From NCBI RefSeq assembly GCF_016735595.1, contig NZ_JAERRB010000009.1:124001-188000 (forward strand): a stretch of DNA of 64,000 nucleotides. The letters are read 5' to 3'. Positions 35,940-46,158 of this stretch are shown piece after piece. Both the position numbers and the translations under genes were made by a program. This DNA comes from Chryseolinea lacunae (GTDB taxonomy: Bacteria; Bacteroidota; Bacteroidia; Cytophagales; Cyclobacteriaceae). The notes beneath the pieces are model-generated. The model was not told where the DNA came from and ran no database searches. It saw only the letters and a program-made list of their open reading frames with translations. How positions within the stretch are numbered: the first letter of the stretch is position 1; the number at the start of each line of letters is the position of its first letter.

Positions 35940-36026
35940 AAGAAAAACGGCTTTGTTTTCAATTTGGGAACCCGCGAGGGGGTAAAACATGAACCTTTTG
36001 CAACCAAACCTGTTTAACTTTACGAA

Positions 36027-36437
36027 ATGAAGGTTAAGGTTTCCCGAAAAGAACATTTTAATGCGGCCCATCGTCTCCACAATCCAGCGTGGACCGCCGA
36101 AGAGAACTCCCGTATATTCGGAAAGTGCAACAATCCCAACTATCACGGCCACAACTACGAGCTCATCGTGAGCCTCACCGGTGAAGCCGATCCCGACACC
36201 GGCTATGTGTTCGACCTCAAAGTGCTGAGCGACCTCATTCGCGAGCACGTGCTGCTTAAATTCGACCACAAGAATCTGAACCTGGACACGGAATACTTCA
36301 AGAACCTGAACCCCACAGCGGAGAATATCACGCTCATTATCTGGCGGATACTGCGACAACACATTGATTCGAATTTGGACCTGAAAATTACTTTGTATGA
36401 GACAGAAAGAAATTTCGTTGAATATCCGGCCGATTAA
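36027..36437 (+). CDS. queD: 6-pyruvoyl-tetrahydropterin synthase / QueD family
   Basis: A 136-residue member of the PTPS/6-carboxytetrahydropterin synthase family. Zinc-binding histidines are in HFNAAHRL and NYHGHNYEL; the catalytic cysteine is in FGKCNNPNYHG, and the C-terminal glutamate in LYETERNFVEY. It acts on dihydroneopterin triphosphate, the product of FolE encoded next, toward queuosine precursors or tetrahydropterin. A near -7 element, TAACTTTA, ends 4 nt before the ATG. Confidence 0.9.
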   Translation: MKVKVSRKEHFNAAHRLHNPAWTAEENSRIFGKCNNPNYHGHNYELIVSLTGEADPDTGYVFDLKVLSDLIREHVLLKFDHKNLNLDTEYFKNLNPTAENITLIIWRILRQHIDSNLDLKITLYETERNFVEYPAD

Positions 36438-36453
36438 ACCCGCTGACGACGAC

Positions 36454-37086
36454 ATGGAAGACGAGCACCCCTTGTCTTCGATCGAGACACCCCTTCGCGC
36501 CGATGCCTTCGAGCTGAGCGACGAAGTGAAGATCGAACGAATCGAAAAACATTTCCATGAGATCATGACCATTCTGGGTCTGGACCTGAACGACGATAGC
36601 CTCAGCGGCACGCCGCGCCGGGTGGCCAAGATGTATGTGAAGGAAGTGTTTAGCGGCTTGAACCCGCAGAACCGCCCCAACGCCCGACTGTTCGAAAACA
36701 AGTATAACTACGACCAGATGCTGGTGGAGAAGGACATTACGTTCTACTCGCATTGCGAGCATCACTTTGTGCCCATCTATGGCAAAGCCCACGTGGCCTA
36801 TTTTTCCGATGGCAAGGTGATTGGCCTGTCGAAGATCAACCGGATCGTGCAATATTTCTCCAAACGCCCTCAGGTTCAGGAGCGTTTGACCGTGCAGATC
36901 GGCAAGGAAATGGAGCGGGTGTTGCATACCGAAAACGTTGGCGTTGTGATTGATGCCAACCACATGTGCGTGGCCTCGCGCGGCGTGGGCGACACCAACA
37001 GCAAAACCGGGACAGCTTACTTCTCCGGAAAATTCAAAGACGAGAACATCAAACGCGAATTTTTAAACTACATCAACAGCAAATAG
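36454..37086 (+). CDS. folE: GTP cyclohydrolase I
   Basis: Converts GTP to dihydroneopterin triphosphate, feeding folate and QueD. Zinc ligands are in HCEHHFVPIYG and MCVASRGVGD; GTPRRVAKMYVKEVF is the family's N-terminal helix. I chose the ATG at 36454 (211 residues, 16 bp after the queD stop). An in-frame ATG at 36397 overlapping queD by 41 bp would give 230 codons and cannot be excluded, since Bacteroidota FolE often has an extended N-terminus. Confidence 0.93.
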   Translation: MEDEHPLSSIETPLRADAFELSDEVKIERIEKHFHEIMTILGLDLNDDSLSGTPRRVAKMYVKEVFSGLNPQNRPNARLFENKYNYDQMLVEKDITFYSHCEHHFVPIYGKAHVAYFSDGKVIGLSKINRIVQYFSKRPQVQERLTVQIGKEMERVLHTENVGVVIDANHMCVASRGVGDTNSKTGTAYFSGKFKDENIKREFLNYINSK

Positions 37087-37135
37087 GCTAAAAAATGGCT
37101 ACTTTGGTAGAACCTAAACCTAAGTAGTCATTCCT

Positions 37136-37669
37136 ATGTCCCTTGAGAAGGATATCATGCTGGCTGATGTTCGCAGCGAACATCAGCGTGCGCTTATTAA
37201 CATCTTGTATACCTACTACTATCTTGTAGACCAGATGAACGACCTCTTCAAAAATAATGAGGTCACCCGCCAACAATACAACGTGCTGCGAATCCTGAAA
37301 CGGCACCATCCCCACCACATTTCTGTCAACGTCATCAAACGTTCCATGTTCGACAAGATGTCGGATGTGTCGCGCATTGTAGAACGTCTGCGCATCAAGG
37401 GGTTGGTGAACCGCCAGAGCGGCCAGAAAGACAAACGCTCTGTGGACGTGAGCATTACGGACAAAGGAATCGAACTTTTACAAATCATGGATCCCCAGGT
37501 CGACACCCTGGGAAAGCTTCTGGGGAATCTGACGGAGCCGGAAACCCTGATGCTCAATCAGCTGTTGGATAAAATAAGGTCATGCGACGAGACCACTCAT
37601 ATAAGTGGTTCAACGCATACCCATCATTCCGATGAAAAAATTATTACTTTAGCAGCGCTAAAATTATAA
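37136..37669 (+). CDS. MarR family transcriptional regulator
   Basis: A 177-residue winged-helix repressor. The DNA-binding domain spans roughly residues 40-105, including [15 protein letters not shown], a recognition helix near [17 protein letters not shown], and the wing [16 protein letters not shown]. The stop is 4 bp before the aconitase start, so it is probably cotranscribed with and may control that gene. The ligand is unknown. Confidence 0.9.
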   Translation: MSLEKDIMLADVRSEHQRALINILYTYYYLVDQMNDLFKNNEVTRQQYNVLRILKRHHPHHISVNVIKRSMFDKMSDVSRIVERLRIKGLVNRQSGQKDKRSVDVSITDKGIELLQIMDPQVDTLGKLLGNLTEPETLMLNQLLDKIRSCDETTHISGSTHTHHSDEKIITLAALKL

Positions 37670-37673
37670 AACT

Positions 37674-40253
37674 ATGGCATTCGATTTAGACATGATCAAA
37701 GCCTTGTATGCGAAAATGCCCGCCAGCATCGCCAAGGCTCGAAAAGTTGTTAACCGCCCCCTCACCCTTTCCGAAAAAATTCTTTACTCCCACCTCCATG
37801 CAGACCAGAAACTGGAAAACTTCGGACGGGGTAAATCATACGTAGACTTCGCGCCCGACCGTGTGGCCATGCAGGATGCTACGGCGCAGATGGCATTGTT
37901 ACAATTCATGTCGGCCGGCAAGCCCAAAGTGGCTGTGCCCTCAACCGTACACTGCGATCACCTCATTGTGGCCAAGACCGGCGCAGCAGAAGATTTGACA
38001 AACGCAAACACCGAGAGCAAGGAAGTATTCGATTTCCTTTCGTCGGTATCCAATAAATATGGCATCGGATTCTGGAGACCCGGCGCCGGCATCATTCACC
38101 AGGTTGTGTTGGAGAACTACGCATTCCCCGGCGGCATGATGATCGGAACCGATTCGCACACCGTGAACGCCGGCGGCCTCGGCATGGTGGCCATTGGTGT
38201 GGGCGGCGCAGATGCCGTTGATGTAATGGCCGGTATGGCCTGGGAACTAAAATTCCCCAAACTCATCGGCGTGAAGCTGACCGGCAAACTGAACGGTTGG
38301 ACTTCAGCTAAAGATGTGATCCTGAAAGTGGCGGGTATCCTCACCGTGAAAGGTGGAACCGGCGCCATCGTGGAATATTTCGGCGAAGGCGCAACGTCCA
38401 TGAGCTGCACCGGCAAAGGCACCATCTGTAACATGGGGGCCGAGATCGGCGCAACCACTTCGACCTTTGGTTATGACGAATCGATGGAACGCTACCTCAG
38501 CGCCACCGGTCGTTCTGAAGTGGCCAAGCTTGCCAACAAAATAAAAGAACACCTAACGGGCGATCCGGAAGTATATGCCGATCCCGAAAAATATTTCGAC
38601 CAGGTAGTGGAGATCAACCTCGACGAGCTGGAGCCGCACCTCAACGGTCCGTTCACGCCCGACCTGGCCACGCCTATTTCGAAGATGAAAGAAGAGGCCT
38701 CCAAAAACGGATGGCCCACCAAAGTGGAAGTAGGCCTCATCGGCTCTTGCACCAACTCATCGTATGAAGACATTTCACGCGCCGCAAGCCTTGCCCGCCA
38801 GGTGGCCGACAAAGGCCTGAAGACCAAAGCGGAGTTCACCATCACCCCGGGATCGGAAGTGGTGCGCTACACCATCGACCGCGACGGATTTATTGACGCC
38901 TTCGACAAGATCGGGGCGAAAGTATTTGCCAACGCCTGCGGACCTTGCATTGGCATGTGGAACCGTGTGGGGGCCGACAAGAAAGAGAAGAACACCATCG
39001 TTCACTCCTTCAACCGTAACTTCCAGTCGCGCAACGACGGCAACCCCAACACCTATGCGTTTGTGGGATCGCCCGAATTGGTAACGGCCCTGGCCATTGC
39101 CGGCGACCTTACCTTCAACCCGCAAACCGACTTCCTCACCAACGAGAAAGGCGAACAGGTGAAGCTCGACCCTCCTACCGGCGACGAACTGCCCAAGCGT
39201 GGTTTTGATGCGGAAGATCCGGGCTTCGTGGCTCCCGCCAAAGACGGCAGCAAAGTTCAGGTGAAAGTGAGCCCTACTTCAGACCGCTTGCAGTTGCTGG
39301 CGCCGTTCAAGGCTTGGGAAGGAACAGACCTTCGCGGCCTGCGCCTCCTCATCAAGGCAAAAGGAAAATGTACGACCGATCACATCTCGATGGCCGGCAA
39401 GTGGCTGAAATATCGCGGTCACCTCGACAACATTTCCAACAACCTGCTCATCGGGGCAACCAACTTCTTCAACGAAAAAATCAACAGCGTAAAAAATAAC
39501 CTCACCGGCCAGTTCGACGAAGTGCCCAAAGTGCAGCGTGCCTACAAAGCACAAGGCATCGGCTCGATTGTGGTGGGTGACGAAAACTACGGCGAAGGAT
39601 CGTCGCGCGAACATGCCGCGATGGAACCCCGTCACCTGGGCGTGCGCGCCATCCTGGTGAAATCGTTTGCCCGCATTCACGAAACCAACCTGAAGAAGCA
39701 GGGCATGCTGGGCCTCACATTTGCCAACAAGGAAGACTACAACAAGATCCTCGAAGACGATGTGATCGACATTGTGGGCCTCACCACGTTTGCTCCCGAA
39801 ACACCCCTCACCCTGGTGCTTCACCACAGCAACGGCACCGAAGAATCAATCACGGTGAACCACACTTATAATAAGGGACAGATTGAATGGTTCAAAGCCG
39901 GCTCGGCCCTCAACATGATGGGTGGAGGCGCTAAACCGAAAGCCGTAGCAAAACCTGCCGCCAAAGCAGCTCCTAAAGCCGCCGCGAAAGCAGCGCCCAA
40001 AAAAGCTGCACCGAAAGCCGCCGCCAAAAAAGCAGCGCCCAAGAAAGCCACGAAGGCAGCTCCCAAAAAAGCAGCGAAGAAAGTGGTAGCCAAAAAAGCA
40101 GCGCCTAAAAAGGCAGCGAAAAAAGTAGTCGCCAAGAAGGTTGCGCCTAAAAAGGCAAAAGCAAAAAAGGTGGTCGCTAAAAAAGCCGTGAAGAAAGTCG
40201 TGAAAAAAGCAGCTCCTAAAAAAGCAGCCAAGAAAGCGGCAAAGAAAAAATAG
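37674..40253 (+). CDS. Aconitate hydratase with histone H1-like C-terminal tail
   Basis: TCA-cycle enzyme interconverting citrate and isocitrate. Residues 1 to about 750 are a complete mitochondrial-type aconitase: the Fe-S cysteines are in [14 protein letters not shown] and [11 protein letters not shown], with [15 protein letters not shown] and [17 protein letters not shown] also present. Family members are about 750 residues. This one continues for about 108 more residues (from about 39926) of repeated [10 protein letters not shown] and AAKA units with no acidic residue, like histone H1 or Hc1 tails. The tail is in frame, uninterrupted, and followed by a terminator. Confidence 0.95.
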   Translation: MAFDLDMIKALYAKMPASIAKARKVVNRPLTLSEKILYSHLHADQKLENFGRGKSYVDFAPDRVAMQDATAQMALLQFMSAGKPKVAVPSTVHCDHLIVAKTGAAEDLTNANTESKEVFDFLSSVSNKYGIGFWRPGAGIIHQVVLENYAFPGGMMIGTDSHTVNAGGLGMVAIGVGGADAVDVMAGMAWELKFPKLIGVKLTGKLNGWTSAKDVILKVAGILTVKGGTGAIVEYFGEGATSMSCTGKGTICNMGAEIGATTSTFGYDESMERYLSATGRSEVAKLANKIKEHLTGDPEVYADPEKYFDQVVEINLDELEPHLNGPFTPDLATPISKMKEEASKNGWPTKVEVGLIGSCTNSSYEDISRAASLARQVADKGLKTKAEFTITPGSEVVRYTIDRDGFIDAFDKIGAKVFANACGPCIGMWNRVGADKKEKNTIVHSFNRNFQSRNDGNPNTYAFVGSPELVTALAIAGDLTFNPQTDFLTNEKGEQVKLDPPTGDELPKRGFDAEDPGFVAPAKDGSKVQVKVSPTSDRLQLLAPFKAWEGTDLRGLRLLIKAKGKCTTDHISMAGKWLKYRGHLDNISNNLLIGATNFFNEKINSVKNNLTGQFDEVPKVQRAYKAQGIGSIVVGDENYGEGSSREHAAMEPRHLGVRAILVKSFARIHETNLKKQGMLGLTFANKEDYNKILEDDVIDIVGLTTFAPETPLTLVLHHSNGTEESITVNHTYNKGQIEWFKAGSALNMMGGGAKPKAVAKPAAKAAPKAAAKAAPKKAAPKAAAKKAAPKKATKAAPKKAAKKVVAKKAAPKKAAKKVVAKKVAPKKAKAKKVVAKKAVKKVVKKAAPKKAAKKAAKKK

Positions 40254-40276
40254 AATATCATCAACATCGTTTTAAA

Positions 40277-40310
40277 AGGCTCCCGACTTGTCGGGGGCCT
40301 TTTTCTTTTT
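40277..40310 (+). terminator. Terminator after aconitase
   Basis: AGGCTCCCGAC and GTCGGGGGCCT form an 11-bp stem (one G-U pair) with a 2-nt loop, then a T-rich run. It lies 24 bp after the aconitase stop codon. Confidence 0.85.
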
Positions 40311-40478
40311 CAAACGATGACACACACGTGCAGGCCCACGTATGGGATGTGATTTTTTTACGTCACGGCACCGTTCGAACACCAAACCAACCATCCAGCC
40401 ATACGCCGAAAAAAAACATCTGTTTCTTCAAACACATAGAGACGTCGTTCGTTACTACCGTGAATTGACTCTCTCGTG

Positions 40479-41633
40479 ATGAAAAAGAATTTACTCTTCC
40501 TCCTGCTAACGCTACCGCTTGCTGCAACCTGGGCGCAGCAAATCAACTACGATACCCTCGCCAAAAACATAGCCACGAAAAGTATCGGCATCAAAGCCGG
40601 CGAAACTGTATACATCTATGGCGACCAAAACGCCGTGCCCCTCATGGAGGCCCTCGGCAAAGTCTGCGAAACCCTCGGTGCCAAACACTTGCCCAAACTG
40701 AATCCCGATAAATTTCAAGGCACCGAAAGCATGAACAACTTTCTGACGGGTGAACTCTCTCCCCCCGAAAAACTTGTGGAGTGGCTCAACACCGCCGACG
40801 CCTGCATCATCCTCACTCCTTTCGACAAAGAACCACGCTGGCTCTTCAAAGACATCACCGCCACCGTGGCCGACGCACAACAGACTGTGATTCGCGAAGC
40901 CCTCCTCAAATCGCACACGCGCATACTCTATGTGACTTATCCCACACGCGCCTTCGCCGAAGGACTTTCGCTGAACTATGACGCCTACGAGCAAATGACC
41001 TGGAAGGCCATTACCACACACAACAACGACGTTGAAAAGCTGGTGAAACGGTTGAAGGGGCTGCTCGCCAACGCCAAGCAGGTGCGCATCACCACCACGT
41101 CGGGCACCAACCTCACCTTCTCCATAGCAGGCCGGGCTGCCGCCGCAAACGACGGCGCAGTGACCGAAGCCGAAGCAGCATCACGCGCACCTTACAACAA
41201 ACTTGATCGCCTTCCCGCAGACATGGTGGAGGTGAGCATTGCCGAACACTCTGCCAATGGAAAAGTGATTGTGCCACTCTGTGAATGCGACTATGACGCC
41301 GTAACGCAGGCAACACTTACGTTTGTGAACGGTAAGATCCAAACCATTACAGCCAAAACCGGGGCCGATTGTTTGAAGGGAAAATTTGCCGCACAAGATG
41401 CCTCTGTTTTGCTGGGCAGTGTTTCATTCGGATTCAATGCCGACCTGAAACCGATGAACACCGGCGGCGCCTTGTATTGGCCTCGTGCTACAGCCGGCAT
41501 GGTGACACTCACCACAGGCAGCAACCAATTTCTTGGTGGCAAAAACGACATTCGCGCTGTGCAATTTAATTTTCCCTTGGCAGATGTTAACCTGGTAGAG
41601 ATTGATGGTAAGGTGGCATTGAAGAAACCTTAG
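40479..41633 (+). CDS. Secreted M29-like aminopeptidase family protein
   Basis: A 384-residue exported protein with a signal peptide (MKKNLLFLLLTLPLAATWAQ). The order of blocks resembles the thermophilic aminopeptidase (M29) family: a TTSGTNLTFSIAGR segment, a catalytic-region VEVSIAEHSANGKV, GSVSFGFNADLKP and a final GGKND. Metal ligands cannot be assigned with certainty. The ATG at 40479 is preferred over the GTG directly before it because the peptide starts MKK. It stands alone after the aconitase terminator. Confidence 0.6.
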   Translation: MKKNLLFLLLTLPLAATWAQQINYDTLAKNIATKSIGIKAGETVYIYGDQNAVPLMEALGKVCETLGAKHLPKLNPDKFQGTESMNNFLTGELSPPEKLVEWLNTADACIILTPFDKEPRWLFKDITATVADAQQTVIREALLKSHTRILYVTYPTRAFAEGLSLNYDAYEQMTWKAITTHNNDVEKLVKRLKGLLANAKQVRITTTSGTNLTFSIAGRAAAANDGAVTEAEAASRAPYNKLDRLPADMVEVSIAEHSANGKVIVPLCECDYDAVTQATLTFVNGKIQTITAKTGADCLKGKFAAQDASVLLGSVSFGFNADLKPMNTGGALYWPRATAGMVTLTTGSNQFLGGKNDIRAVQFNFPLADVNLVEIDGKVALKKP

Positions 41634-41651
41634 CATTTAATCATCGTCGCA

Positions 41652-42440
41652 TCACTCCGTCCACAAGACGCTTTGCGAATAGGTGCGGGCTTTGCCGCGT
41701 ATCAAAACACGCGAACCTTCGTCCACGCAAAACAACTCCCCTCCCCGCGCTGACAATTGGCGCGCAGTCATCGTTTGTTTTTTGAGGCGTTCGCTCCAGT
41801 ATGGAACGAGTGAACAATGTGCCGAACCCGTCACAGGGTCTTCGAGTATGGATGCCTGGGGTGTGAAGAAGCGGGACACAAAATCGCATTGCTCCCCCGG
41901 TGCCGTGACGATGACACCACCGGTGCCCAAATTTACGGTGTCGAAAAGTTGGCGATTGATGGCAATGTCGCGAATGTCTTGTTCGCGTTCATAGACCAAC
42001 ACATAGTCACGGGCGCGTAACGTTTCAACTGGGGCTTTGCTAAATGCGTTCAAAATGGCTTCGGGCGGTGTTTCGGGTGTTGGCTTCCGGCTTGGAAAAT
42101 CAAGACTATATAAATCGCCGGAGGTTGTCACCCGGAGGCGACCGCTGAGGGTGTCGAACAGGATGGGATTTTCCGGATAGTTGAGAATGGTCTTTAGCAC
42201 ATGAGCCGTGGCCAACGTGGCGTGACCGCAAAGGTCCATTTCAATTTCGGGTGTGAACCAACGCAGATGAATGCTGTCGGCCTGGCGAACAAAGAAGGCC
42301 GTTTCAGCCACGGCGTTTTCCATCGCAATATTCAACAGCACATCGTCGGCGGGCCACACGGCTAGTGGCACAACACATGCCGGGTTTCCGCCAAAGATTT
42401 TTTCGGTGAAGGTGTCGACCTGATAGCAGTCCAGTTTCAT
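41652..42440 (-). CDS. PhzF family isomerase/epimerase
   Basis: A 262-residue protein of the PhzF/diaminopimelate-epimerase fold. It starts with the typical YQVDTFTEKIFGGNPACVV, has the catalytic glutamate region AVAETAFFV, and EMDLCGHATLATAHVL. The second half carries FVSRFFTPQASILEDPVTGSAH. Family members act as isomerases in varied pathways; phenazine synthesis is not indicated by context. It lies 24 bp downstream of the PBP1A gene. Confidence 0.92.
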   Translation of the reverse strand: MKLDCYQVDTFTEKIFGGNPACVVPLAVWPADDVLLNIAMENAVAETAFFVRQADSIHLRWFTPEIEMDLCGHATLATAHVLKTILNYPENPILFDTLSGRLRVTTSGDLYSLDFPSRKPTPETPPEAILNAFSKAPVETLRARDYVLVYEREQDIRDIAINRQLFDTVNLGTGGVIVTAPGEQCDFVSRFFTPQASILEDPVTGSAHCSLVPYWSERLKKQTMTARQLSARGGELFCVDEGSRVLIRGKARTYSQSVLWTE

Positions 42441-42464
42441 AGTTTTTCTTGCGTTACTGGATCG

Positions 42465-44783
42465 CTATTGATTGGGTCCATCCCACTGCCGCGTATCCTC
42501 CACCGAGTCGGCAGGGATGTTCTCGTACTTGTCGGGATCAAGCGTCATATCCAACGGTGTGGATGGACGCCTGAATTGTCCTTTCTTATATCCGAGTGAA
42601 CGATCGGCATAAACCTTCAACATAAACGATTCCCAAATGGGGCGGGCGGTTTTTCCACCTTGGCCAAGCGACCATCGCTCATAGTGGATGCTGCGTTCGT
42701 CGCCACCCACCCACGCTCCCGCCACCAGGTCGTGTGTTACGCCCATAAACCAACCGTCGGAAGCACTGCTGGTGGTTCCCGTTTTGCCGCCAATTTCATT
42801 GTCGTCTTTCAACAAATCGGAAATTCCTGCCGAGCCGGCACCATGTTCTTCAACGACGCCGCGAAGCAGATACAAAATCTTGTAGGCCGTCTGTTCATTG
42901 ATAACCTCACCATGAATTTTAGGGGCAAAGCTTTGTATCAAATTGCCATGCTTGTCTTCTATACGTGTGATATAATACGGTTCAGTGTAGATGCCGAGAT
43001 TGACAAACGTTCCATACGCGCCCACCAACTCATACAACGACACATCGCTCACTCCTAAACACAGGGTGGGCACGGCATCGAGCTTGCTGGCGATGCCGGC
43101 GCGGTGTGCAAAGTTCACCACGTTGTCGATGCCTACGCGTTGCATCAGCTGGGCGGTCACGGTGTTCTTCGACTTGGCCAGGGCCATTCTCAGGGTGATC
43201 CACTCTCCCGTGCCATAGTCTCCTTCCGCGTTGGCGGGCCTCCATGTTTTCCCGCCCGACACGGTGAACGTGGGTGATATGTCCTGAAATTTCTGATTGG
43301 GATTGTAGCCTTGCTCCATCGCCGTGCCATACACAAATGGCTTAAAGGTGGAACCCGGTTGACGCGATCCCTGGCGCACGTGATCGTATTTGAAATACTT
43401 GTGGTTGATGCCTCCCACCCACGCCTTCACCGCACCGTTGCGCGGGTCCATCGACATGAAGCCGGTTTGCAAAAAGCGTTTGTAGTAGTTCAGCGAGTCC
43501 ATCGAACTAAACAACGTGTCGCGTTCGCCTTGCCAGGTGAACACAGTCATGCGCTTTTTCAGGTTCAGCATGATTTTAACAGAGTCGTTGTTCACGCCGT
43601 ATTTCGCCACCAGCATTCGATAGGCGTCCGATTGTTTGATGCGCGAGTCCAGGAAGCCTTTTATCTCTTTCCGGTTGTCGTCTATCCACGGGTTGCGGCC
43701 TTTCCAATGATCGCTGAATTTCTTTTGCTGCTGTTTCATTTGCTCCGTCACGGCCTCTTCGGCGTAGCGCTGCATGCGGCTGTCGAGCGTAGTGTGAATG
43801 CGCAGTCCAGACTCCAAGAGGTCGTAGCCGTTCTCTTTGCACCACTTTGTCAACTCGGGCGTGATCACCGTGCGGAAGTATGTGGCCAGTCCCTTGTTTT
43901 GGTTCTGTACCGAATATTTCATGTCGATGGGCAACACCTTCACGGAGTCGTATTGCAATTTTGTTTTCCAATAGTTTACGCGATAGAGTTTATAGAGCAC
44001 CTGGTTGCGTTTGGCCAGTGCGGCCTCGGGATGTTGTTTCGGATTGAACAGCGCGGGTGATTGCAACATGCCCACCAGCACGGCCGACTCCTGCACATTG
44101 AGCTTGTCGGGTTGTTTGGCGAAATAGGTTTCGGCTGCCACCTTGATGCCAAAGGCGTTGTTTCCAAAGTGGCATGTATTGAGATACATCGCCAGAATTT
44201 CCTGCTTGGTGAAATGGCGTTCCAGGTAAATGGAGATGATCCACTCTTTTGTTTTTTGAATGACGCGGCGCGGCGTTCTCCCCAGCTTGGCCAGGCTTCC
44301 GTCGAGCTCCGGGTTGAGGGTGAACAGGTTCTTGGCCAACTGTTGCGTGAGCGTGCTTCCACCACCGATTTCGGACGACCGAAAGGTGACGGCTCCCAAC
44401 ACGGCGCGTATCAACGCTTTGGAGTCGACACCCGAGTGTTCATAGAACCGTATGTCTTCGGAGGTGATCAGCGTCTTTACCAGCGCGGGCGAAAGCTTGT
44501 TGAAGGGCACTTGGCTTCGGTTGAACCGAAAGTAGCGACCCAGCGAAACGCCGTCGGCCGAGATCACTTCCGACGACAAGTCGTTCTCGGGATTTTCAAT
44601 TTGTTTCAGGCTGGGCATGTCGCCATACAATCCGAAGAGGTTGTATTTCACCGACAGGATGTAGAGCGGGCCGCCGACAATGATGAGGAAAAAAACGATC
44701 CAGACGGCCTTCACTGCGCGACGGAACCAGACACTTTGAAGGTGCAGCGCGCGCGATACCTTCTGCAAAACTGTAACGGCCAT
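42465..44783 (-). CDS. Class A penicillin-binding protein 1A
   Basis: Bifunctional peptidoglycan synthase (772 residues) anchored by an N-terminal helix (residues about 24-45). The glycosyltransferase domain (GT51) shows TSEDIRFYEHSGVDSKALIRA and GGSTLTQQLAKNLF. The transpeptidase domain shows the nucleophile in PGSTFKPFVYG, the SxN motif SKN and the KTG motif in GGKTGTTSSASDG. It polymerises and crosslinks the wall. A short C-terminal tail follows. It runs in the same direction as the PepSY gene, 83 bp downstream of it. Confidence 0.95.
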   Translation of the reverse strand: MAVTVLQKVSRALHLQSVWFRRAVKAVWIVFFLIIVGGPLYILSVKYNLFGLYGDMPSLKQIENPENDLSSEVISADGVSLGRYFRFNRSQVPFNKLSPALVKTLITSEDIRFYEHSGVDSKALIRAVLGAVTFRSSEIGGGSTLTQQLAKNLFTLNPELDGSLAKLGRTPRRVIQKTKEWIISIYLERHFTKQEILAMYLNTCHFGNNAFGIKVAAETYFAKQPDKLNVQESAVLVGMLQSPALFNPKQHPEAALAKRNQVLYKLYRVNYWKTKLQYDSVKVLPIDMKYSVQNQNKGLATYFRTVITPELTKWCKENGYDLLESGLRIHTTLDSRMQRYAEEAVTEQMKQQQKKFSDHWKGRNPWIDDNRKEIKGFLDSRIKQSDAYRMLVAKYGVNNDSVKIMLNLKKRMTVFTWQGERDTLFSSMDSLNYYKRFLQTGFMSMDPRNGAVKAWVGGINHKYFKYDHVRQGSRQPGSTFKPFVYGTAMEQGYNPNQKFQDISPTFTVSGGKTWRPANAEGDYGTGEWITLRMALAKSKNTVTAQLMQRVGIDNVVNFAHRAGIASKLDAVPTLCLGVSDVSLYELVGAYGTFVNLGIYTEPYYITRIEDKHGNLIQSFAPKIHGEVINEQTAYKILYLLRGVVEEHGAGSAGISDLLKDDNEIGGKTGTTSSASDGWFMGVTHDLVAGAWVGGDERSIHYERWSLGQGGKTARPIWESFMLKVYADRSLGYKKGQFRRPSTPLDMTLDPDKYENIPADSVEDTRQWDGPNQ

Positions 44784-44866
44784 TCGGAATTGATTTTACC
44801 GAAAGTAAAAAGAACTATATGAAACGGCAAAGTGCCGGTCGAAAATAGGCTGTTCTGCCAGACGAG

Positions 44867-46066
44867 CTATACATTCTTCGCCATCGCCTTCCGCACCGCG
44901 GGGCGCACACGCGAAGGGACCACACGCTTTTTGCCAGTTTCTTCCTCCCTGCTCTTCTTTCTCCTGCCCCACCAGATGTAAACACCCGTGACCGGCAATG
45001 AGGCACAAAGCAGGCTGGCACAGAACATGAGAATTTTTCCGGCCAACCCCAGTATGGCGCCCACGTGAATGTCGTAGTTCATGCGCACCAGTTTGTCGGC
45101 CGCGGTGGCTTCGGCAAATTTTCCGTAGACGTGATCCACGTGCAATTCCTTCAGCGAATATTGATCGAAATAGCGATAGTCTGTTTTCCAATAGGTGCCG
45201 CTTTCCGTGTTCACGTTCACCACAATGGGCGACACGTTTGTTTCAGGCACATGCACTTCCATCACTTTTGCATCGGGGTTCTCGCGGCGCAACGTCATCC
45301 AGATTTCATCGAGGGGCGTAGCCTGCCCGCGTGCCAGAGTAGTGTCAGATGCGGGCTCGGCATAGCGTAGTGATTTTTCTCCGCCGGCCACGGCGTACAC
45401 GCTGCTTGCTACCCATTGAAAGCCCCACACCAGACCCGTCACCGCCAGAATGATGGCGATCCACGACACATAGAATCCCATCACATTGTGCAGGTCATAG
45501 TTCTTTCTGCGCCAGCGTGCATTCCACTTGATGGTGAACCGTTGTCGTGCGGCCGCACGGTTCCTGGGCCACCACAACACAATGCCGGTGATCAGCATCA
45601 CCACAAACACCAGGGTGGCGGTGGCAACTACCGGTTGGCCAAGGGTGGGTGGAAGCCACAAATAATAATGTCCCTGTAACACAAAATGGAAAAAGCCTGC
45701 GTTTTCGTCCGTCACTTTCAGCACGTTGCCGGTGTAGGGATCGAGGTATACGAAGTAATAATATTCCGGTTCGAAGTTGTAGAAGATCACCTGTACTGCA
45801 CGGCCCGGTGTGGAATAGAGCACGGCATGAATTTTCTTTCCAGGCAGGGCCTTCTCCGCAATGGCTCGCAGTTGTGATGGTGGCAACAACGCTTCATCGC
45901 GTTGCTCTACAAAACGAAAAGGTTGAGTGGCATCCTGTATTTCCACCTGAAAGGCATACAGACATCCGGTGATGGCCACGATAAAAACCACCAGGCCCGA
46001 TGTGAGTCCAAGCCAGAGGTGCATCCACCCCGTTATTTTTCTAAACCAATTCTTTTTCTTCGTCAT
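44867..46066 (-). CDS. PepSY-associated transmembrane protein
   Basis: A 399-residue inner-membrane protein with four predicted helices: near residues 15-37, about 140-160, about 205-225 and about 350-370. It has the FRKITGWMHLWLGLTSGLVVF start of the PepSY_TM family, known from siderophore- and heme-related reductases. Conserved histidines in the helices could hold heme. It follows the iron/electron-transfer operon in the same direction, 92 bp after the response regulator. Confidence 0.85.
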   Translation of the reverse strand: MTKKKNWFRKITGWMHLWLGLTSGLVVFIVAITGCLYAFQVEIQDATQPFRFVEQRDEALLPPSQLRAIAEKALPGKKIHAVLYSTPGRAVQVIFYNFEPEYYYFVYLDPYTGNVLKVTDENAGFFHFVLQGHYYLWLPPTLGQPVVATATLVFVVMLITGIVLWWPRNRAAARQRFTIKWNARWRRKNYDLHNVMGFYVSWIAIILAVTGLVWGFQWVASSVYAVAGGEKSLRYAEPASDTTLARGQATPLDEIWMTLRRENPDAKVMEVHVPETNVSPIVVNVNTESGTYWKTDYRYFDQYSLKELHVDHVYGKFAEATAADKLVRMNYDIHVGAILGLAGKILMFCASLLCASLPVTGVYIWWGRRKKSREEETGKKRVVPSRVRPAVRKAMAKNV

Positions 46067-46158
46067 GACATGCTATAAAATGTGGAGGCCCGTGTCATTC
46101 GTAAGTGAACCCTTTTATAAAACCATCTGAAGCCAGAACGTGCATTCAGAGAGAATCT

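Noticed and set aside
39866-40267. Hydrophobic minus-strand ORF opposite the aconitase tail
   Set aside because: The Phe/Ala/Leu pattern is the reverse complement of Lys/Ala codon repeats; it is not a membrane protein gene.
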